A stretch of 64,000 nucleotides of DNA from Bacillota bacterium (GCA_023420895.1 JAEZUY010000029.1:75035-139034), one strand, 5' to 3'; positions 1 to 9,061 are shown, counted from the first letter of the stretch. The notes: a model not told the origin generated them from the letters alone. Made by a program: numbers and translations.

Positions 1-273
1 TCGGGCAGACTTCCGATAGACGAAGATACAGTTGAAGTTATAGAAAGAGAAGAGGAAATATCTGAATACTGTATACTAAGACTGCGTCTTAACGACGGAA
101 TTGTGAAAAGTGAATTCCAGGAGCGCTACGGGGAAGATATAAATGATATTTACGGAGAAGTAATAGAGAAACATTTAAAAGACGGACTTCTTGAAGAAAA
201 TGAAGAAAAAATCTGTCTTTCAGACAGAGGATTCGATCTGGCAAATCAGGTTTACGTCGATTTTCTGATTTAA
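1..273 (+). CDS. hemW: HemW-like radical SAM heme chaperone, C-terminal end
   Basis: The frame is open from base 1 to a TAA at 271-273, so only the last 90 residues are present. The visible part is the C-terminal winged-helix-like tail of the HemW/HemN family: an acidic helix, then LKDGLLEE and LSDRGFDLANQVYVDFL, which matches the usual family ending (Lxx(G)xxLSNxVxxxFL). HemW inserts or carries heme, and in Firmicutes it was long annotated as a coproporphyrinogen oxidase. In Bacilli and Clostridia hemW lies directly upstream of hrcA, as here. The catalytic radical SAM part is outside the window, so the call rests on the tail and on gene order. Confidence 0.8.
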   Translation, partial: SGRLPIDEDTVEVIEREEEISEYCILRLRLNDGIVKSEFQERYGEDINDIYGEVIEKHLKDGLLEENEEKICLSDRGFDLANQVYVDFLI

Positions 274-438
274 AAGTCTGACTTTGCAGTAATAAGATGG
301 TTTCACAATGAAAAATCACTGAAAAAACTGCAGAAAAAAATTAAAGAACAGAAATTACAGATTTTAATGGCCGGAAAAAGACTTAAAAAACTTATATATA
401 ATGTAGAAAGCTGCAAAAAGAATCATATTTTTAAAAAT

Positions 439-463
439 AAAACGGCAGAAAATGCCGTTTTTC
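439..463 (+). terminator. Rho-independent terminator after hemW
   Basis: AAAACGGCA at 439-447 pairs with TGCCGTTTT at 453-461 across a short A-rich loop and is followed by more T. It separates hemW from the heat-shock operon. Confidence 0.7.
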
Positions 464-579
464 TATTTCCATATTTTAATTTAAATGCATAATTATATGA
501 TAAAAAGAGCTCGAAACAGCATAATATTCACTTTTTTGACGTAAAGTTCAATAAAAATGAAAAAACTTTTGAAATACAC

Positions 580-608
580 TTGACATTCAGTATACAAGAT
601 GTTAGTAT
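580..608 (+). promoter_or_regulatory. Sigma-A promoter of the hrcA operon
   Basis: TTGACA (580-585) is followed after 17 bases by TAGTAT (603-608). The -35 is perfect and the -10 matches 4 of 6. Transcription would start just before or at the CIRCE element, the usual arrangement for HrcA repression. Confidence 0.8.
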
Positions 609-620
609 ATATACATGGAG

Positions 621-647
621 TTAGCACTCGCACTCAGTGAGTGCTAA
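621..647 (+). promoter_or_regulatory. CIRCE operator (HrcA binding site)
   Basis: TTAGCACTC (621-629), nine bases, then GAGTGCTAA (639-647). Both arms match the CIRCE consensus perfectly. The gene for its repressor, HrcA, begins 24 bases downstream, so the operon is autoregulated: HrcA represses until heat stress leaves it inactive. Confidence 0.97.
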
Positions 648-671
648 TAAAATTAATAGGATGTGATTATA

Positions 672-1709
672 GTGGAGCTTGATAACAGAAAGAAACAAGT
701 TCTCCATGCAGTCATAAAGAGATATATAATGACAGGAGAGCCTGTGGGTTCCAGAACGATATCTAAAGACTCTGATTTAGGAGTTAGTTCCGCAACTATC
801 AGGAACGAGATGTCAGACCTGGAAGAAATGGGATATCTGATTCAGCCGCATACTTCAGCTGGCAGAATTCCAGCAGACAAAGGATACAGGCTGTATGTTA
901 ATCAGATTCTGCCCCGTGTGGAAGACATGGATTTCAGCCGCGAATCAAGCCTCATAAATTTAGCAAGCGGAGAAATCAACCATTTAGAAGGTCTTCTGCA
1001 GGAAGCTATAAGGGTGCTTTCAAAAAGCACGAGCTATACGGCGATAGTCGTATCTCCGGATTTTGAAAGTCCGAAGATAAAGAAAGTGCAGCTCATCCTT
1101 ATAGATAAAGAGAAAATAATGGTACTCCTGATATCTGATACAAAAGTCATACAGAGTGACGTTTTCACACTGAATGACGAGATAACAGAAGATGAAGTTA
1201 ATATAATCAACAATTTTTTAAATACAAAACTTCAGGGAAAGAGATTTTCAGAGGTTGAGGAGTCGGTTGAAGACGAAGAACTCAAGAAACTGGGAAATGA
1301 ATCTCTCGCTAAGAAGATTGCACCTGTGATTTTAAGCACTGCGGAAAATCAGCAGGAAAAAGATGTCTTCTTCGAAGGAGTAACAAATGCTCTCGACTTT
1401 TTAGAATACGATGATATAACTGCTGCAAAGCAGTTCCTCGATTTTGTCGATGATAAAGACAGAATAGTGAAGCTTCTGAGCGACGGTATGGATTCCGATG
1501 ATATGGAAGTCAGCATAGGAAGCGAAAACGAAGAAGAGGAGATGCAGAATCTAACGGTTGTAAAATCGGTTTACAGAGTCGGAGGAGAGACATTCGGAAA
1601 GATAGGTCTTGTAGGACCGACCAGAATGGACTATCAGAGAGTTATGTATCTGATAAAAGCTCTGACCGATGATCTCAACAGGATAATAAAAACCTATCTT
1701 CTGGGATGA
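672..1709 (+). CDS. hrcA: Heat-inducible transcription repressor HrcA
   Basis: HrcA represses class I heat-shock genes by binding CIRCE. The N-terminal winged helix shows GEPVGSRTISK and SSATIRNEMSDLEEMGYL, followed by HTSAGRIPADKGYR, the family signature. The remainder is the GAF-like and dimerisation part; the total of 345 residues is normal. I start it at GTG 672 (VELDNRKK) because the ribosome site AGGATGTGAT at 658-667 fits that codon and family members begin with a short xDxRK stretch; GTG 663 would lie inside the ribosome site. It is first in the hrcA-grpE-dnaK-dnaJ operon, directly behind a perfect CIRCE. Confidence 0.97.
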   Translation: MELDNRKKQVLHAVIKRYIMTGEPVGSRTISKDSDLGVSSATIRNEMSDLEEMGYLIQPHTSAGRIPADKGYRLYVNQILPRVEDMDFSRESSLINLASGEINHLEGLLQEAIRVLSKSTSYTAIVVSPDFESPKIKKVQLILIDKEKIMVLLISDTKVIQSDVFTLNDEITEDEVNIINNFLNTKLQGKRFSEVEESVEDEELKKLGNESLAKKIAPVILSTAENQQEKDVFFEGVTNALDFLEYDDITAAKQFLDFVDDKDRIVKLLSDGMDSDDMEVSIGSENEEEEMQNLTVVKSVYRVGGETFGKIGLVGPTRMDYQRVMYLIKALTDDLNRIIKTYLLG

Positions 1710-1730
1710 TGATAGTTAGGAGGAATGAAG

Positions 1731-2309
1731 TTGAAAAGAAAGAAAAATGAAGAAATAAATGAAAATGAAGAAATAAAAGATGAAATAGATGAAGAAACTG
1801 AAGAGCAGAATGCTGAGAAATCAGAAAGCGAAGAAAAAGAGAACAGCGAAGAAGGACCTTCCGAAATAGAAAAGCTTGAAAAAGAGCTTGAAGAAAAGAC
1901 TACAAGAGTTTTAAGACTTCAGGCGGATTTCGACAACTACAGAAAGAGAGTAGAAAAGGAAAAGGCCGATATAGTTAAATTCGCGAGTGCGGGAGTTATA
2001 GAAAAACTGCTTCCGGTTCTCGACAACTTCGACAGAGCTCTTTCAGAAGAAAACAAGAAAGAAGTTAAAGATCAGGGCTTCTTCGAAGGTGTTGAAATGA
2101 TTAAGAAACAGCTTCTGGACACTTTAGAGTCTGAAGGACTTAAAGAGATAGATGCATTTGAGAAACAGTTCGATCCGAACTATCACAATGCAGTTCAGCA
2201 GGTTGAGTCTGAAGATCATGAATCTAACACTGTAGTTGAAGTTTATCAGAAAGGCTACCAGGTTAAAGAAAAAGTTATAAGACCGAGCATGGTAGTAGTT
2301 TCAAAATAG
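1731..2309 (+). CDS. grpE: Nucleotide exchange factor GrpE
   Basis: GrpE is the ADP/ATP exchange factor of DnaK. The protein has a very acidic, low-complexity N-terminus (about 50 residues of Glu and Lys), a long coiled-coil helix, and the conserved core with LQADFDNYRKR, LLPVLDNFDRAL and the C-terminal beta-domain ending in VIRPSMVVV. TTG 1731 is preferred as start, since TAGGAGGA at 1717-1724 directly abuts ATG 1725 but sits about 7 bases before the TTG; ATG 1725 would add two residues. It follows hrcA by about 20 bases. Confidence 0.96.
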   Translation: MKRKKNEEINENEEIKDEIDEETEEQNAEKSESEEKENSEEGPSEIEKLEKELEEKTTRVLRLQADFDNYRKRVEKEKADIVKFASAGVIEKLLPVLDNFDRALSEENKKEVKDQGFFEGVEMIKKQLLDTLESEGLKEIDAFEKQFDPNYHNAVQQVESEDHESNTVVEVYQKGYQVKEKVIRPSMVVVSK

Positions 2310-2363
2310 AGTACAAGATTTTAATATAGATGAAATATTTTACGAAAACGGAGGAATAAAATA

Positions 2364-4205
2364 ATGAGTAAAGTAATAGGAATCGACTTAGGAACAACAA
2401 ATTCATGTGTTGCAGTTATGGAAGGTGGAGAACCTGTAGTAATAACTAACACAGAAGGTAACAGAACTACTCCTTCAATAGTTGCATTCAACAAAGACGG
2501 AGAAAGACTTGTTGGAGAAACTGCTAAAAGACAGGCAGTTACAAACCCTGAAGGAACAGTAATGTCTATAAAAAGACATATGGGTTCTAATCACGTAGAG
2601 AAAATAAATGGAAAAGAATATACACCGCAGGATATATCAGCAATGATTCTTCAAAAAATGAAAGCTGATGCTGAAGCATATCTTGGAGAAGAAGTTAAAG
2701 AAGCAGTAATCACTGTTCCTGCATACTTCTCAGACAGCCAGAGACAGGCTACAAAAGACGCTGGAAGAATAGCAGGACTTGATGTAAAAAGAATAATAAA
2801 CGAGCCGACTGCAGCAGCGCTTGCATACGGACTTGATAAAGACGAAGAAAACCACAAGATAATGCTGTTCGACCTTGGGGGAGGTACTTTCGACGTATCT
2901 ATCCTTGAACTTGGTGACGGTGTATTCGACGTTATAGCTACAAGCGGAGACAACCACCTTGGTGGAGACGACTTCGACGAAGCTGTAATGAACTATCTTG
3001 CAGACGAATTCAAGAAAGAAAAAGGAATAGACCTTAGAAACGATAAAATGGCGCTTCAAAGACTTAAAGAAGCAGCAGAAAAAGCTAAAAAAGAGCTTTC
3101 AAGCTCAGTTAACACTAATATAAATCTTCCATTCATCACAGCTACTCAGGAAGGACCTCAGCACTTAGATATAAACCTTTCAAGAGCTAAATTCGATGAA
3201 ATAACTAGCGGACTTGTTCAAAGAACTATGGAACCGGTTAAAAAAGCTATGGCTGACTCAGGACTTTCAGCTTCAGAAATAGACAAAGTAATCCTAGTTG
3301 GAGGTTCAACAAGAATACCTGCAGTTCAGGAAGAAGTTAAGAAAATAACAGGAAAAGAACCATATAAAGGAGTTAACCCTGACGAAGTTGTTGCACTTGG
3401 TGCGGCTATACAAGGGGGAGTTCTTTCAGGAGAAGTCAAAGACCTTCTTCTACTAGACGTAACTCCGCTATCACTAGGTATCGAAACTCTTGGAGGAGTA
3501 GCTACTAAACTGATAGAAAGAAATACAACTATACCGACAAGAAAGAGCCAGATCTTCTCAACAGCGGCAGATAATCAGACTGCAGTTGACATCCACGTGC
3601 TTCAAGGAGAACGTGAAATGGCTAGTGACAATACAAGCTTAGGAAGATTCCAGCTTACAGGTATAGCTCCGGCTCCAAGAGGAATTCCTCAGATAGAAGT
3701 TAGTTTCGACATAGATGCTAACGGTATAGTTAACGTTTCAGCTAAAGACCTTGGAACAGGTAAAGAGCAGAAAATAACTATAACAGCTTCAACTAATCTT
3801 TCAGAAGACGAAATAGAAAAGAAAGTAAGAGAAGCTGAACAGTATGCTGAAGAAGACAAGAAAAACAAAGAAGCAGTAGAAGTTAGAAACGAAGCTGACT
3901 CAGTAATCTATCAGACAGAAAAAACTCTTAACGAATTAGGAGACAAAGTATCTGCAGATGAAAAATCAGCTGTAGAAGCAAAAGTTGAAGAGCTTAAGAA
4001 AGCGCTTGAAGGCGACGATGTTGAAGATATCAAAGCTAAAAAAGAAGCTGTTCTTACAGAATTCCACACAATCTCTCAAAAACTTTACGAGCAGGCTGCA
4101 CAAGAGCAGGCTCAACAGGGAGACCAGGCTGGAAACGGAGCAGCAGGATCAGGATCTGATGACGATGATGACGTTATAGATGCTGAATTTGATGAAAAGA
4201 AATAA
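2364..4205 (+). CDS. dnaK: Chaperone DnaK (Hsp70)
   Basis: Hsp70 chaperone of 613 residues, the normal length. The nucleotide-binding domain opens with IGIDLGTTNSCVAV and carries LFDLGGGTFDVSIL and VGGSTRIPAV; the substrate-binding domain carries DVTPLSLGIETLGG and IPTRKSQIFST; the C-terminal lid ends in a Gly/Ala/Gln stretch and an acidic DDDDDVIDAEF tail. The start has a clear GGAGGAATAAAATA ribosome site. It works with DnaJ and GrpE, encoded on either side. Confidence 0.99.
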   Translation: MSKVIGIDLGTTNSCVAVMEGGEPVVITNTEGNRTTPSIVAFNKDGERLVGETAKRQAVTNPEGTVMSIKRHMGSNHVEKINGKEYTPQDISAMILQKMKADAEAYLGEEVKEAVITVPAYFSDSQRQATKDAGRIAGLDVKRIINEPTAAALAYGLDKDEENHKIMLFDLGGGTFDVSILELGDGVFDVIATSGDNHLGGDDFDEAVMNYLADEFKKEKGIDLRNDKMALQRLKEAAEKAKKELSSSVNTNINLPFITATQEGPQHLDINLSRAKFDEITSGLVQRTMEPVKKAMADSGLSASEIDKVILVGGSTRIPAVQEEVKKITGKEPYKGVNPDEVVALGAAIQGGVLSGEVKDLLLLDVTPLSLGIETLGGVATKLIERNTTIPTRKSQIFSTAADNQTAVDIHVLQGEREMASDNTSLGRFQLTGIAPAPRGIPQIEVSFDIDANGIVNVSAKDLGTGKEQKITITASTNLSEDEIEKKVREAEQYAEEDKKNKEAVEVRNEADSVIYQTEKTLNELGDKVSADEKSAVEAKVEELKKALEGDDVEDIKAKKEAVLTEFHTISQKLYEQAAQEQAQQGDQAGNGAAGSGSDDDDDVIDAEFDEKK

Positions 4206-4249
4206 TAGATAAGATTTGAAATAAAGAAACGGATATAGATTAAATGTGG

Positions 4250-4275
4250 ATATCAAAGCCTTAGGGCTTTGATAT
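4250..4275 (+). other. Hairpin between dnaK and dnaJ
   Basis: An 11-base arm (4250-4260, ATATCAAAGCC) pairs perfectly with 4265-4275 around a TTAG loop. Only TTCAC follows, not a run of T, so it is a poor terminator. It may be an RNA-stability or processing element, or a leaky terminator lowering dnaJ relative to dnaK. Confidence 0.55.
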
Positions 4276-4308
4276 TTCACTGTAAATGAGAAAAAAGGGT
4301 GGTGCAGC

Positions 4309-5463
4309 ATGAGCAAAAGAGATTATTATGAAGTTCTCGGTGTAGAAAGAAGTGCAGATGAACAGACGATAAAGAGAGCTTACAGAAAACTGGCTAAAAA
4401 ATACCATCCAGACTTGAATCCAGGCGATGAAGAAGCTGAGAAGAACTTTAAAGAAGTTAGTGAAGCATATGAAGTGCTTTCAGATAAAGAGAAGAGAGAT
4501 GTCTATGATAAATTCGGACATGACGGACTGAACGGCCAGGCCGGCGGAGGATATGGCGGTTTCGGCGGTTTTGAAGGATTCTCTGGTCAGGGCTTCGGCG
4601 GATTCGAAGATATCTTCGGAGACATTTTCGGAGATATGTTTGGTGGTGGAGGCCATAGAAGAAGAGGGCCTCAGAGAGGTGCAGATATAGAAGTGAATCT
4701 GAATCTGACATTTGAAGAGGCGGCCTTCGGAACTAAGAAAGAAGTTTCTGTAAACAGAGATGAAAACTGTTCTAAATGCGGAGGAACAGGAGCAAAACCT
4801 GGAACTGAGAAAAAGACATGTCCTACATGTCACGGAACTGGAGAAGTTCAGCAGGTTCAGAGAACTCCGTTCGGACAGATGATGAGAACAGGAACATGTC
4901 CTACTTGTCACGGTTCAGGAGAGATAATAGATGAACCTTGCGATAAATGTCACGGTTCAGGAAAAGAAAGAAAAAGAAAAACTTTCAATGTTGATATTCC
5001 TGAAGGAGTATATACAGGAGCGTATATTCCGCTCAGAGGCGAAGGAGAACTTGGAGATAAGGGAGGTCCCAGAGGAGACCTTATAATCCATATAAACGTT
5101 CTTCCTCACGATATATTCACTAGAAACGGCGACGATATAAAATGCGAAGTTTCAATACCGTTTACAACAGCGGCTCTCGGAGGAGAAATAAAAGTTCCTA
5201 CTCTGAAAGGCGATGTGAATTACACTATAAAAGAAGGAACTCAGACTGGAACTACATTCAGATTCAAAGGAAAAGGAATAAAGAATGTCAGAACAGGAAA
5301 ACCTGGAGATCAGTATGTTAAAGTGAAAATAGTAACTCCTAAGAGAATGAACGATGATCAGAAAGAAAAACTGAGAGAGTACGCCAAAGCTATGGGAGAA
5401 GACAGCAGTGAAGGCGGAAAAAAGGGATTTTTCGATAAAATAAAGGAGAAATTTGAAGACTAG
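4309..5463 (+). CDS. dnaJ: Chaperone DnaJ (Hsp40)
   Basis: Type I J-protein that delivers clients to DnaK and stimulates its ATPase. The J domain (residues 1-70) has YHPDLN with the HPD motif. A Gly/Phe-rich linker follows (about 75-120), then four CxxCxGxG zinc repeats (CSKCGGTG, CPTCHGTG, CPTCHGSG, CDKCHGSG; about 150-215), and the C-terminal substrate-binding domains. Length 384 is typical. Last gene of the heat-shock operon; a strong terminator follows. Confidence 0.98.
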   Translation: MSKRDYYEVLGVERSADEQTIKRAYRKLAKKYHPDLNPGDEEAEKNFKEVSEAYEVLSDKEKRDVYDKFGHDGLNGQAGGGYGGFGGFEGFSGQGFGGFEDIFGDIFGDMFGGGGHRRRGPQRGADIEVNLNLTFEEAAFGTKKEVSVNRDENCSKCGGTGAKPGTEKKTCPTCHGTGEVQQVQRTPFGQMMRTGTCPTCHGSGEIIDEPCDKCHGSGKERKRKTFNVDIPEGVYTGAYIPLRGEGELGDKGGPRGDLIIHINVLPHDIFTRNGDDIKCEVSIPFTTAALGGEIKVPTLKGDVNYTIKEGTQTGTTFRFKGKGIKNVRTGKPGDQYVKVKIVTPKRMNDDQKEKLREYAKAMGEDSSEGGKKGFFDKIKEKFED

Positions 5464-5498
5464 ATTTAAAAGAATGAAATTATAATTATTATATATTT

Positions 5499-5525
5499 AA
5501 AGACCCGGCTGCCGGGTCTTTTTTC
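5499..5525 (+). terminator. Terminator of the hrcA-dnaJ operon
   Basis: AAAGACCCGG (5499-5508) pairs with CCGGGTCTTT (5512-5521) around a 3-base loop and is followed by a T run. Confidence 0.92.
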
Positions 5526-5569
5526 TGTACATATTTGCGGAATTAGAGAAAGCCATATCGGCTTCAATC

Positions 5570-5578
5570 TGATATAAT
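5570..5578 (+). promoter_or_regulatory. Extended -10 promoter before prmA
   Basis: TGATATAAT at 5570-5578 is a perfect TGN extended -10 with no good -35, 34 bases before the prmA start. Confidence 0.6.
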
Positions 5579-5611
5579 AATGATTGAGAATATATAAAGG
5601 ATGTGTTTATC

Positions 5612-6556
5612 TTGAAATGGACCGAAGTTAAAATCAAAACTGAACCAAAGTATGAAGATATCGTATCGTCAATTCTTTACGATATAGGAGTAGCGGGACT
5701 CGCGATAGAAGATCCCAGAGATATAATAGAAAAGGCCAAAGATCCTTCATGGGACTATATAGAGCCTGATGAGCTCCTTGAAAAATACGATACAGACGAA
5801 ATAATCATAAAAGCCTATTTTTCTGACGAAGAGAATCTCGAGCTTATACTCGACGATATAAAGAACTATATAGTGACTCTTCCAAAGGCTGAAAACGGAG
5901 AGCCTTACGGTGAAATAGAGCTGGATGAAGTTTTTGAACAGGACTGGGCGAACAACTGGAAACAGTTCTACAAGGTTACAAGACTCGGAGAAAACATAGT
6001 TATAAAGCCTTCGTGGGAAGACTATGAACCTGAAGAGAAAGATATAGTGATTAAGCTTGATCCCGGAATGGCTTTCGGAACAGGAACTCATGAGACTACA
6101 TCTCTATGTGTTGAGCAGATTGAGAAAAATGCGGATAAAGACAGCACACTTCTGGATGTTGGATGCGGAAGCGGAATTCTTTCAATAGTTGCGGCTAAGC
6201 TCGGACTGAAAGATATAGTGGGAGTCGATATAGACGAGCTTGCGGTAAAAGTTTCAAGAGAAAATGCTGAGATAAACGGAGTTTCTGATTTAATAGATTT
6301 CAGAAAAGGAGATTTATTGAACGTTGTCGACGAAAAATACGATTTTGTAGTTGCCAATATACTGGCTGAAATAATCGTGATACTGAATAAGGACATAAGA
6401 AAATGTCTTAAAGACGACGGGCTTTTCATAGCATCGGGAATAATTTTAGACAAGATAGATAAAGTGAAAGAGTCTCTCGATGAATCGGGACTTGAAGTGA
6501 TAGATGTGATAACTAAAGGAGAATGGGCATGCATACTGTCCAGACTGAGAAAATAA
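5612..6556 (+). CDS. prmA: Ribosomal protein L11 methyltransferase PrmA
   Basis: SAM-dependent enzyme that methylates lysines and the N-terminus of ribosomal protein L11. The N-terminal substrate-recognition domain is followed by the methyltransferase fold with DPGMAFGTGTHETT, LLDVGCGSGILSIVA (SAM loop) and VVANILAE (the NxL/I catalytic loop). I chose TTG 5612 (MKWTEVKIKT), since AAGGATGTG lies just upstream and Firmicute PrmA proteins begin M-K-W; GTG 5603 falls inside the ribosome site. With that start the length is 314. It begins a run with rsmE and mtaB, a conserved Firmicute order after dnaJ. Confidence 0.95.
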   Translation: MKWTEVKIKTEPKYEDIVSSILYDIGVAGLAIEDPRDIIEKAKDPSWDYIEPDELLEKYDTDEIIIKAYFSDEENLELILDDIKNYIVTLPKAENGEPYGEIELDEVFEQDWANNWKQFYKVTRLGENIVIKPSWEDYEPEEKDIVIKLDPGMAFGTGTHETTSLCVEQIEKNADKDSTLLDVGCGSGILSIVAAKLGLKDIVGVDIDELAVKVSRENAEINGVSDLIDFRKGDLLNVVDEKYDFVVANILAEIIVILNKDIRKCLKDDGLFIASGIILDKIDKVKESLDESGLEVIDVITKGEWACILSRLRK

Positions 6557-6566
6557 AGGTGATTAT

Positions 6567-7325
6567 ATGCACAGATTTTTTATAGACCCGAAAAATGCAG
6601 AGGACAGAATAGCCAGAATAACTGGTGACGATGTTCATCATATAAACAGGGTTTTAAGACTTAAAGAAGATGACAGAGTCTCTCTTTCTAATGGAGAAGG
6701 AATGGATTTTGAAGGCAGAATAGTCAATATAGACAGAGATGAAGTGACAGTAGAAATCGAAAAGAGATTTCCGTCAGAAGGAGAATCAGATATAAATATC
6801 AAAGTTTACCAGGGAGTTCCAAAAGGAGACAAGATGGAGCTCATCATACAGAAATCGGTTGAACTGGGAGTGAACGAGATTATTCCAGTTCAGACGGCAA
6901 GAGCAGTTTCAAAGATTGAAAAAGGAAAGAAGATGCAGAAAAAGCTTGAGAGATGGCAGAAGATTTCAGAATCTGCCGCACAGCAGAGCAGGAGAGGTAT
7001 TATTCCGGCTGTTGACAGAGTTTTAAGCTTTAAAGAGCTTTTATCTGAAATGGAGAAGTCTGTTTCTGACGGAGAGCTTGCAGTAGTTTTCTTTGAAAAT
7101 GAGGAGCAGCAGCCGTTTAAAGATATGCTTAAAAATTTTAAAGGAAAAGATATCTCTATTATAATAGGGCCTGAAGGCGGCTTTGAAGACAGAGAGATAG
7201 AGGAACTTATGGAAAGAGGCGTTAAATCGGCATCGCTCGGAAAAAGAATTCTGAGGACTGAGACAGTGTCTCTTGCCGCATCTTCTATAATAATGTATGA
7301 ACTTGGAGATTTAGGAGAAATATAG
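6567..7325 (+). CDS. rsmE: 16S rRNA (uracil-1498-N3)-methyltransferase RsmE
   Basis: SPOUT-family enzyme methylating U1498 of 16S rRNA. The N-terminal PUA-like domain starts MHRFFIDPKN with DDVHHINRVLRL. The C-terminal SPOUT knot shows QKSVELGVNEIIPV, ISIIIGPEGGFEDREIEE and LGKRILRTETVSLAA, the family signatures. Length 252 is normal. It lies 10 bases after prmA with a GGTGAT ribosome site. Confidence 0.97.
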   Translation: MHRFFIDPKNAEDRIARITGDDVHHINRVLRLKEDDRVSLSNGEGMDFEGRIVNIDRDEVTVEIEKRFPSEGESDINIKVYQGVPKGDKMELIIQKSVELGVNEIIPVQTARAVSKIEKGKKMQKKLERWQKISESAAQQSRRGIIPAVDRVLSFKELLSEMEKSVSDGELAVVFFENEEQQPFKDMLKNFKGKDISIIIGPEGGFEDREIEELMERGVKSASLGKRILRTETVSLAASSIIMYELGDLGEI

Positions 7326-7339
7326 AATGGAGTGTTCAG

Positions 7340-8644
7340 ATGAAGACAATATCAACTCTGACACTGGGCTGCAAAGTCAATCAGTATGAGACTGAAGCCA
7401 TGGTTAATATGTTTAGAGACAAAGGGTATGAAATTTCAGAATCGGATTTCGCAGACATATACCTGATAAATACATGCACAGTTACTAATCTGAGCGACAG
7501 AAAGTCCAGACAGTATATAAGAAGAGCAAAAAAGACGAATCCTGAAGCGATAGTCGTAGTAGCTGGGTGCTATTCACAGGTGTCGCCTGACGAGGTGGCT
7601 CAGATACCGGAAGTTGACATAATAATAGGCACGAGCGATAAAAACAGGATAGTAGAGCTCTGTGATGAATATATAGAAGAAAGAGAAAGAATCAATATAG
7701 TAAAAGATATAATGGAAGTAAGAGAATTCGAAGAAATAGACAGTGAGGGAATTCAGGAGAAAACTAGAGCGTTTCTGAAAATTCAGGACGGATGCAATCA
7801 GTACTGCACATACTGCATAATTCCCTATGCAAGAGGGAGAATAAGATCGAGAGAGCCTGAAAATATAATGGAGGAAGTTCATAATCTCGTTGAAAGAGGC
7901 TATAAGGAGATAGTTCTCACAGGAATTCACGTAGCTTCCTATGGAAAAGATTTAAAAGAGGATATATCTCTTATAGATATAATTGAAAAAATAAATGAAG
8001 TTGAAGGAATTGAAAGAATAAGACTGAGTTCAATTGAGCCGAATGTCATAACTGACGAGTTTCTTTCAAGATATAAAAATATAGAAAAAGCCTGCAGCCA
8101 CTTCCATCTTTCGCTTCAGAGCGGAAGCACTTCGGTTCTTGAGAGAATGAGAAGGAGATATACGGCTGAAGAGTATTATGAATCAGTCCTCAAGCTGAGA
8201 GAGGAAATAGACGATATAGCTCTTACGACAGACGTTATAGTGGGATTTCCCGGAGAAACTGACGAAGAGTTTCAGGAAAGCTGCGACTTTGTAGAAAAAG
8301 TCGGATTTTCAAGAGTGCACGTATTCCAGTATTCGCCTAGAAAGGGAACTCCTGCGGCTGAATACAAAGGACAGATTGACGGGAATATAAAGCATGAGAG
8401 ATCAAAAACGCTTATAGAGCTTGCAGACAGGCTAACTAATGAATTCAATGCACAGCATATAGGAAAGACGATGAAAGTTCTGTTTGAAGAGAAAAACAGC
8501 AAGCATCCTGAATACATTGAAGGATATACAGACAATTACATCAGAGTTGCTGTTAAAGGCGATATAGAAGAACTGGAAAATGAAATAAGAGATGTTCTGA
8601 TAGAAAGAGCCGCTGATAAAAAGCTTATAGGACGCCTTGTGTAA
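7340..8644 (+). CDS. mtaB: tRNA t6A37 methylthiotransferase MtaB
   Basis: Radical SAM methylthiotransferase converting t6A to ms2t6A at position 37 of ANN-decoding tRNAs. The N-terminal MTTase domain has its three iron-sulfur cysteines in TLGCKVNQ, INTCTVTN and VAGCYSQ. The radical SAM domain has CNQYCTYCIIPYARGR (CxxxCxxC). The C-terminal TRAM-like region follows. N-terminal TLGCKVNQYET distinguishes MtaB (YqeV) from MiaB. Length 434. It closes the prmA-rsmE-mtaB run. Confidence 0.96.
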   Translation: MKTISTLTLGCKVNQYETEAMVNMFRDKGYEISESDFADIYLINTCTVTNLSDRKSRQYIRRAKKTNPEAIVVVAGCYSQVSPDEVAQIPEVDIIIGTSDKNRIVELCDEYIEERERINIVKDIMEVREFEEIDSEGIQEKTRAFLKIQDGCNQYCTYCIIPYARGRIRSREPENIMEEVHNLVERGYKEIVLTGIHVASYGKDLKEDISLIDIIEKINEVEGIERIRLSSIEPNVITDEFLSRYKNIEKACSHFHLSLQSGSTSVLERMRRRYTAEEYYESVLKLREEIDDIALTTDVIVGFPGETDEEFQESCDFVEKVGFSRVHVFQYSPRKGTPAAEYKGQIDGNIKHERSKTLIELADRLTNEFNAQHIGKTMKVLFEEKNSKHPEYIEGYTDNYIRVAVKGDIEELENEIRDVLIERAADKKLIGRLV

Positions 8645-8665
8645 GTGTTTTAGACAATAGGAAAA

Positions 8666-8693
8666 TTCACATAATTTCATATTATGATATAAT
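8666..8693 (+). promoter_or_regulatory. Promoter of the HIT-family gene
   Basis: TTCACA (8666-8671), a 16-base spacer, then TATAAT (8688-8693) preceded by TG, giving an extended -10 promoter 27 bases before the start codon. Confidence 0.65.
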
Positions 8694-8719
8694 ATTATAT
8701 AAGAACAGGGGGGATTTAC

Positions 8720-9061
8720 ATGGCAGACTGCCTATTCTGCAAAATAATAAATAAAGAGATACCTTCAGATATAGTTTATGAAGATGACAGACTTTTAGCG
8801 TTCAGAGATATAAATCCGGCGGCGCCGGTTCATATTCTGATAATACCGAAAGTTCATATAGCGTCTCTCAATGACCTTGACGAGACTAACAGCGATATAG
8901 TAAAGGATATAGCTCTTAAAGCGAAGGAACTTGCGGAAAAAGAAGGAATAGCTGAAAGCGGATATAGAATCATAAACAATATCGGTGAAGATGGAGGACA
9001 GACTGTAAAACATCTTCACTTCCATCTCATGGGAGGAGAAGAACTCGGCTGGCCTATCTAA
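8720..9061 (+). CDS. HIT-family nucleotide phosphohydrolase (HinT-like)
   Basis: Small 113-residue histidine triad protein that probably hydrolyses purine nucleoside phosphoramidates or adenylated compounds. It begins CLFCKIINKEIPSDIVYEDD and ends with the HLHFHLMGG triad motif (HxHxH). CxxC near the start may bind zinc. It has its own promoter, a GGGGGG ribosome site, and stands in the conserved spot between mtaB and rpsU. Confidence 0.95.
   Translation: MADCLFCKIINKEIPSDIVYEDDRLLAFRDINPAAPVHILIIPKVHIASLNDLDETNSDIVKDIALKAKELAEKEGIAESGYRIINNIGEDGGQTVKHLHFHLMGGEELGWPI

Larger units (their letters stand above)
274..671 (+). other. Intergenic region between hemW and hrcA
   Basis: About 400 bases hold no convincing gene. 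They contain a terminator-like hairpin at 439-463, a sigma-A promoter at 580-608 and the CIRCE operator at 621-647. The hemW frame stays open for about 70 codons after its stop, but it has no start or ribosome site and runs through the hairpin. Confidence 0.7.

Noticed and set aside
274..492. Reading frame continuing in phase for about 70 codons after the hemW stop
   Set aside because: No start or ribosome site, A-rich and low complexity, and it runs through the terminator hairpin; HemW proteins normally end where this stop is.
2651..3059. Two long open frames antisense to dnaK
   Set aside because: They overlap a certain gene, have no ribosome site, and have the Ser/Phe-rich composition typical of the complement of purine-rich coding DNA.
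3985..4179. Short plus-strand frame inside the 3' end of dnaK
   Set aside because: It is the out-of-phase reading of the Glu/Lys-rich dnaK tail.
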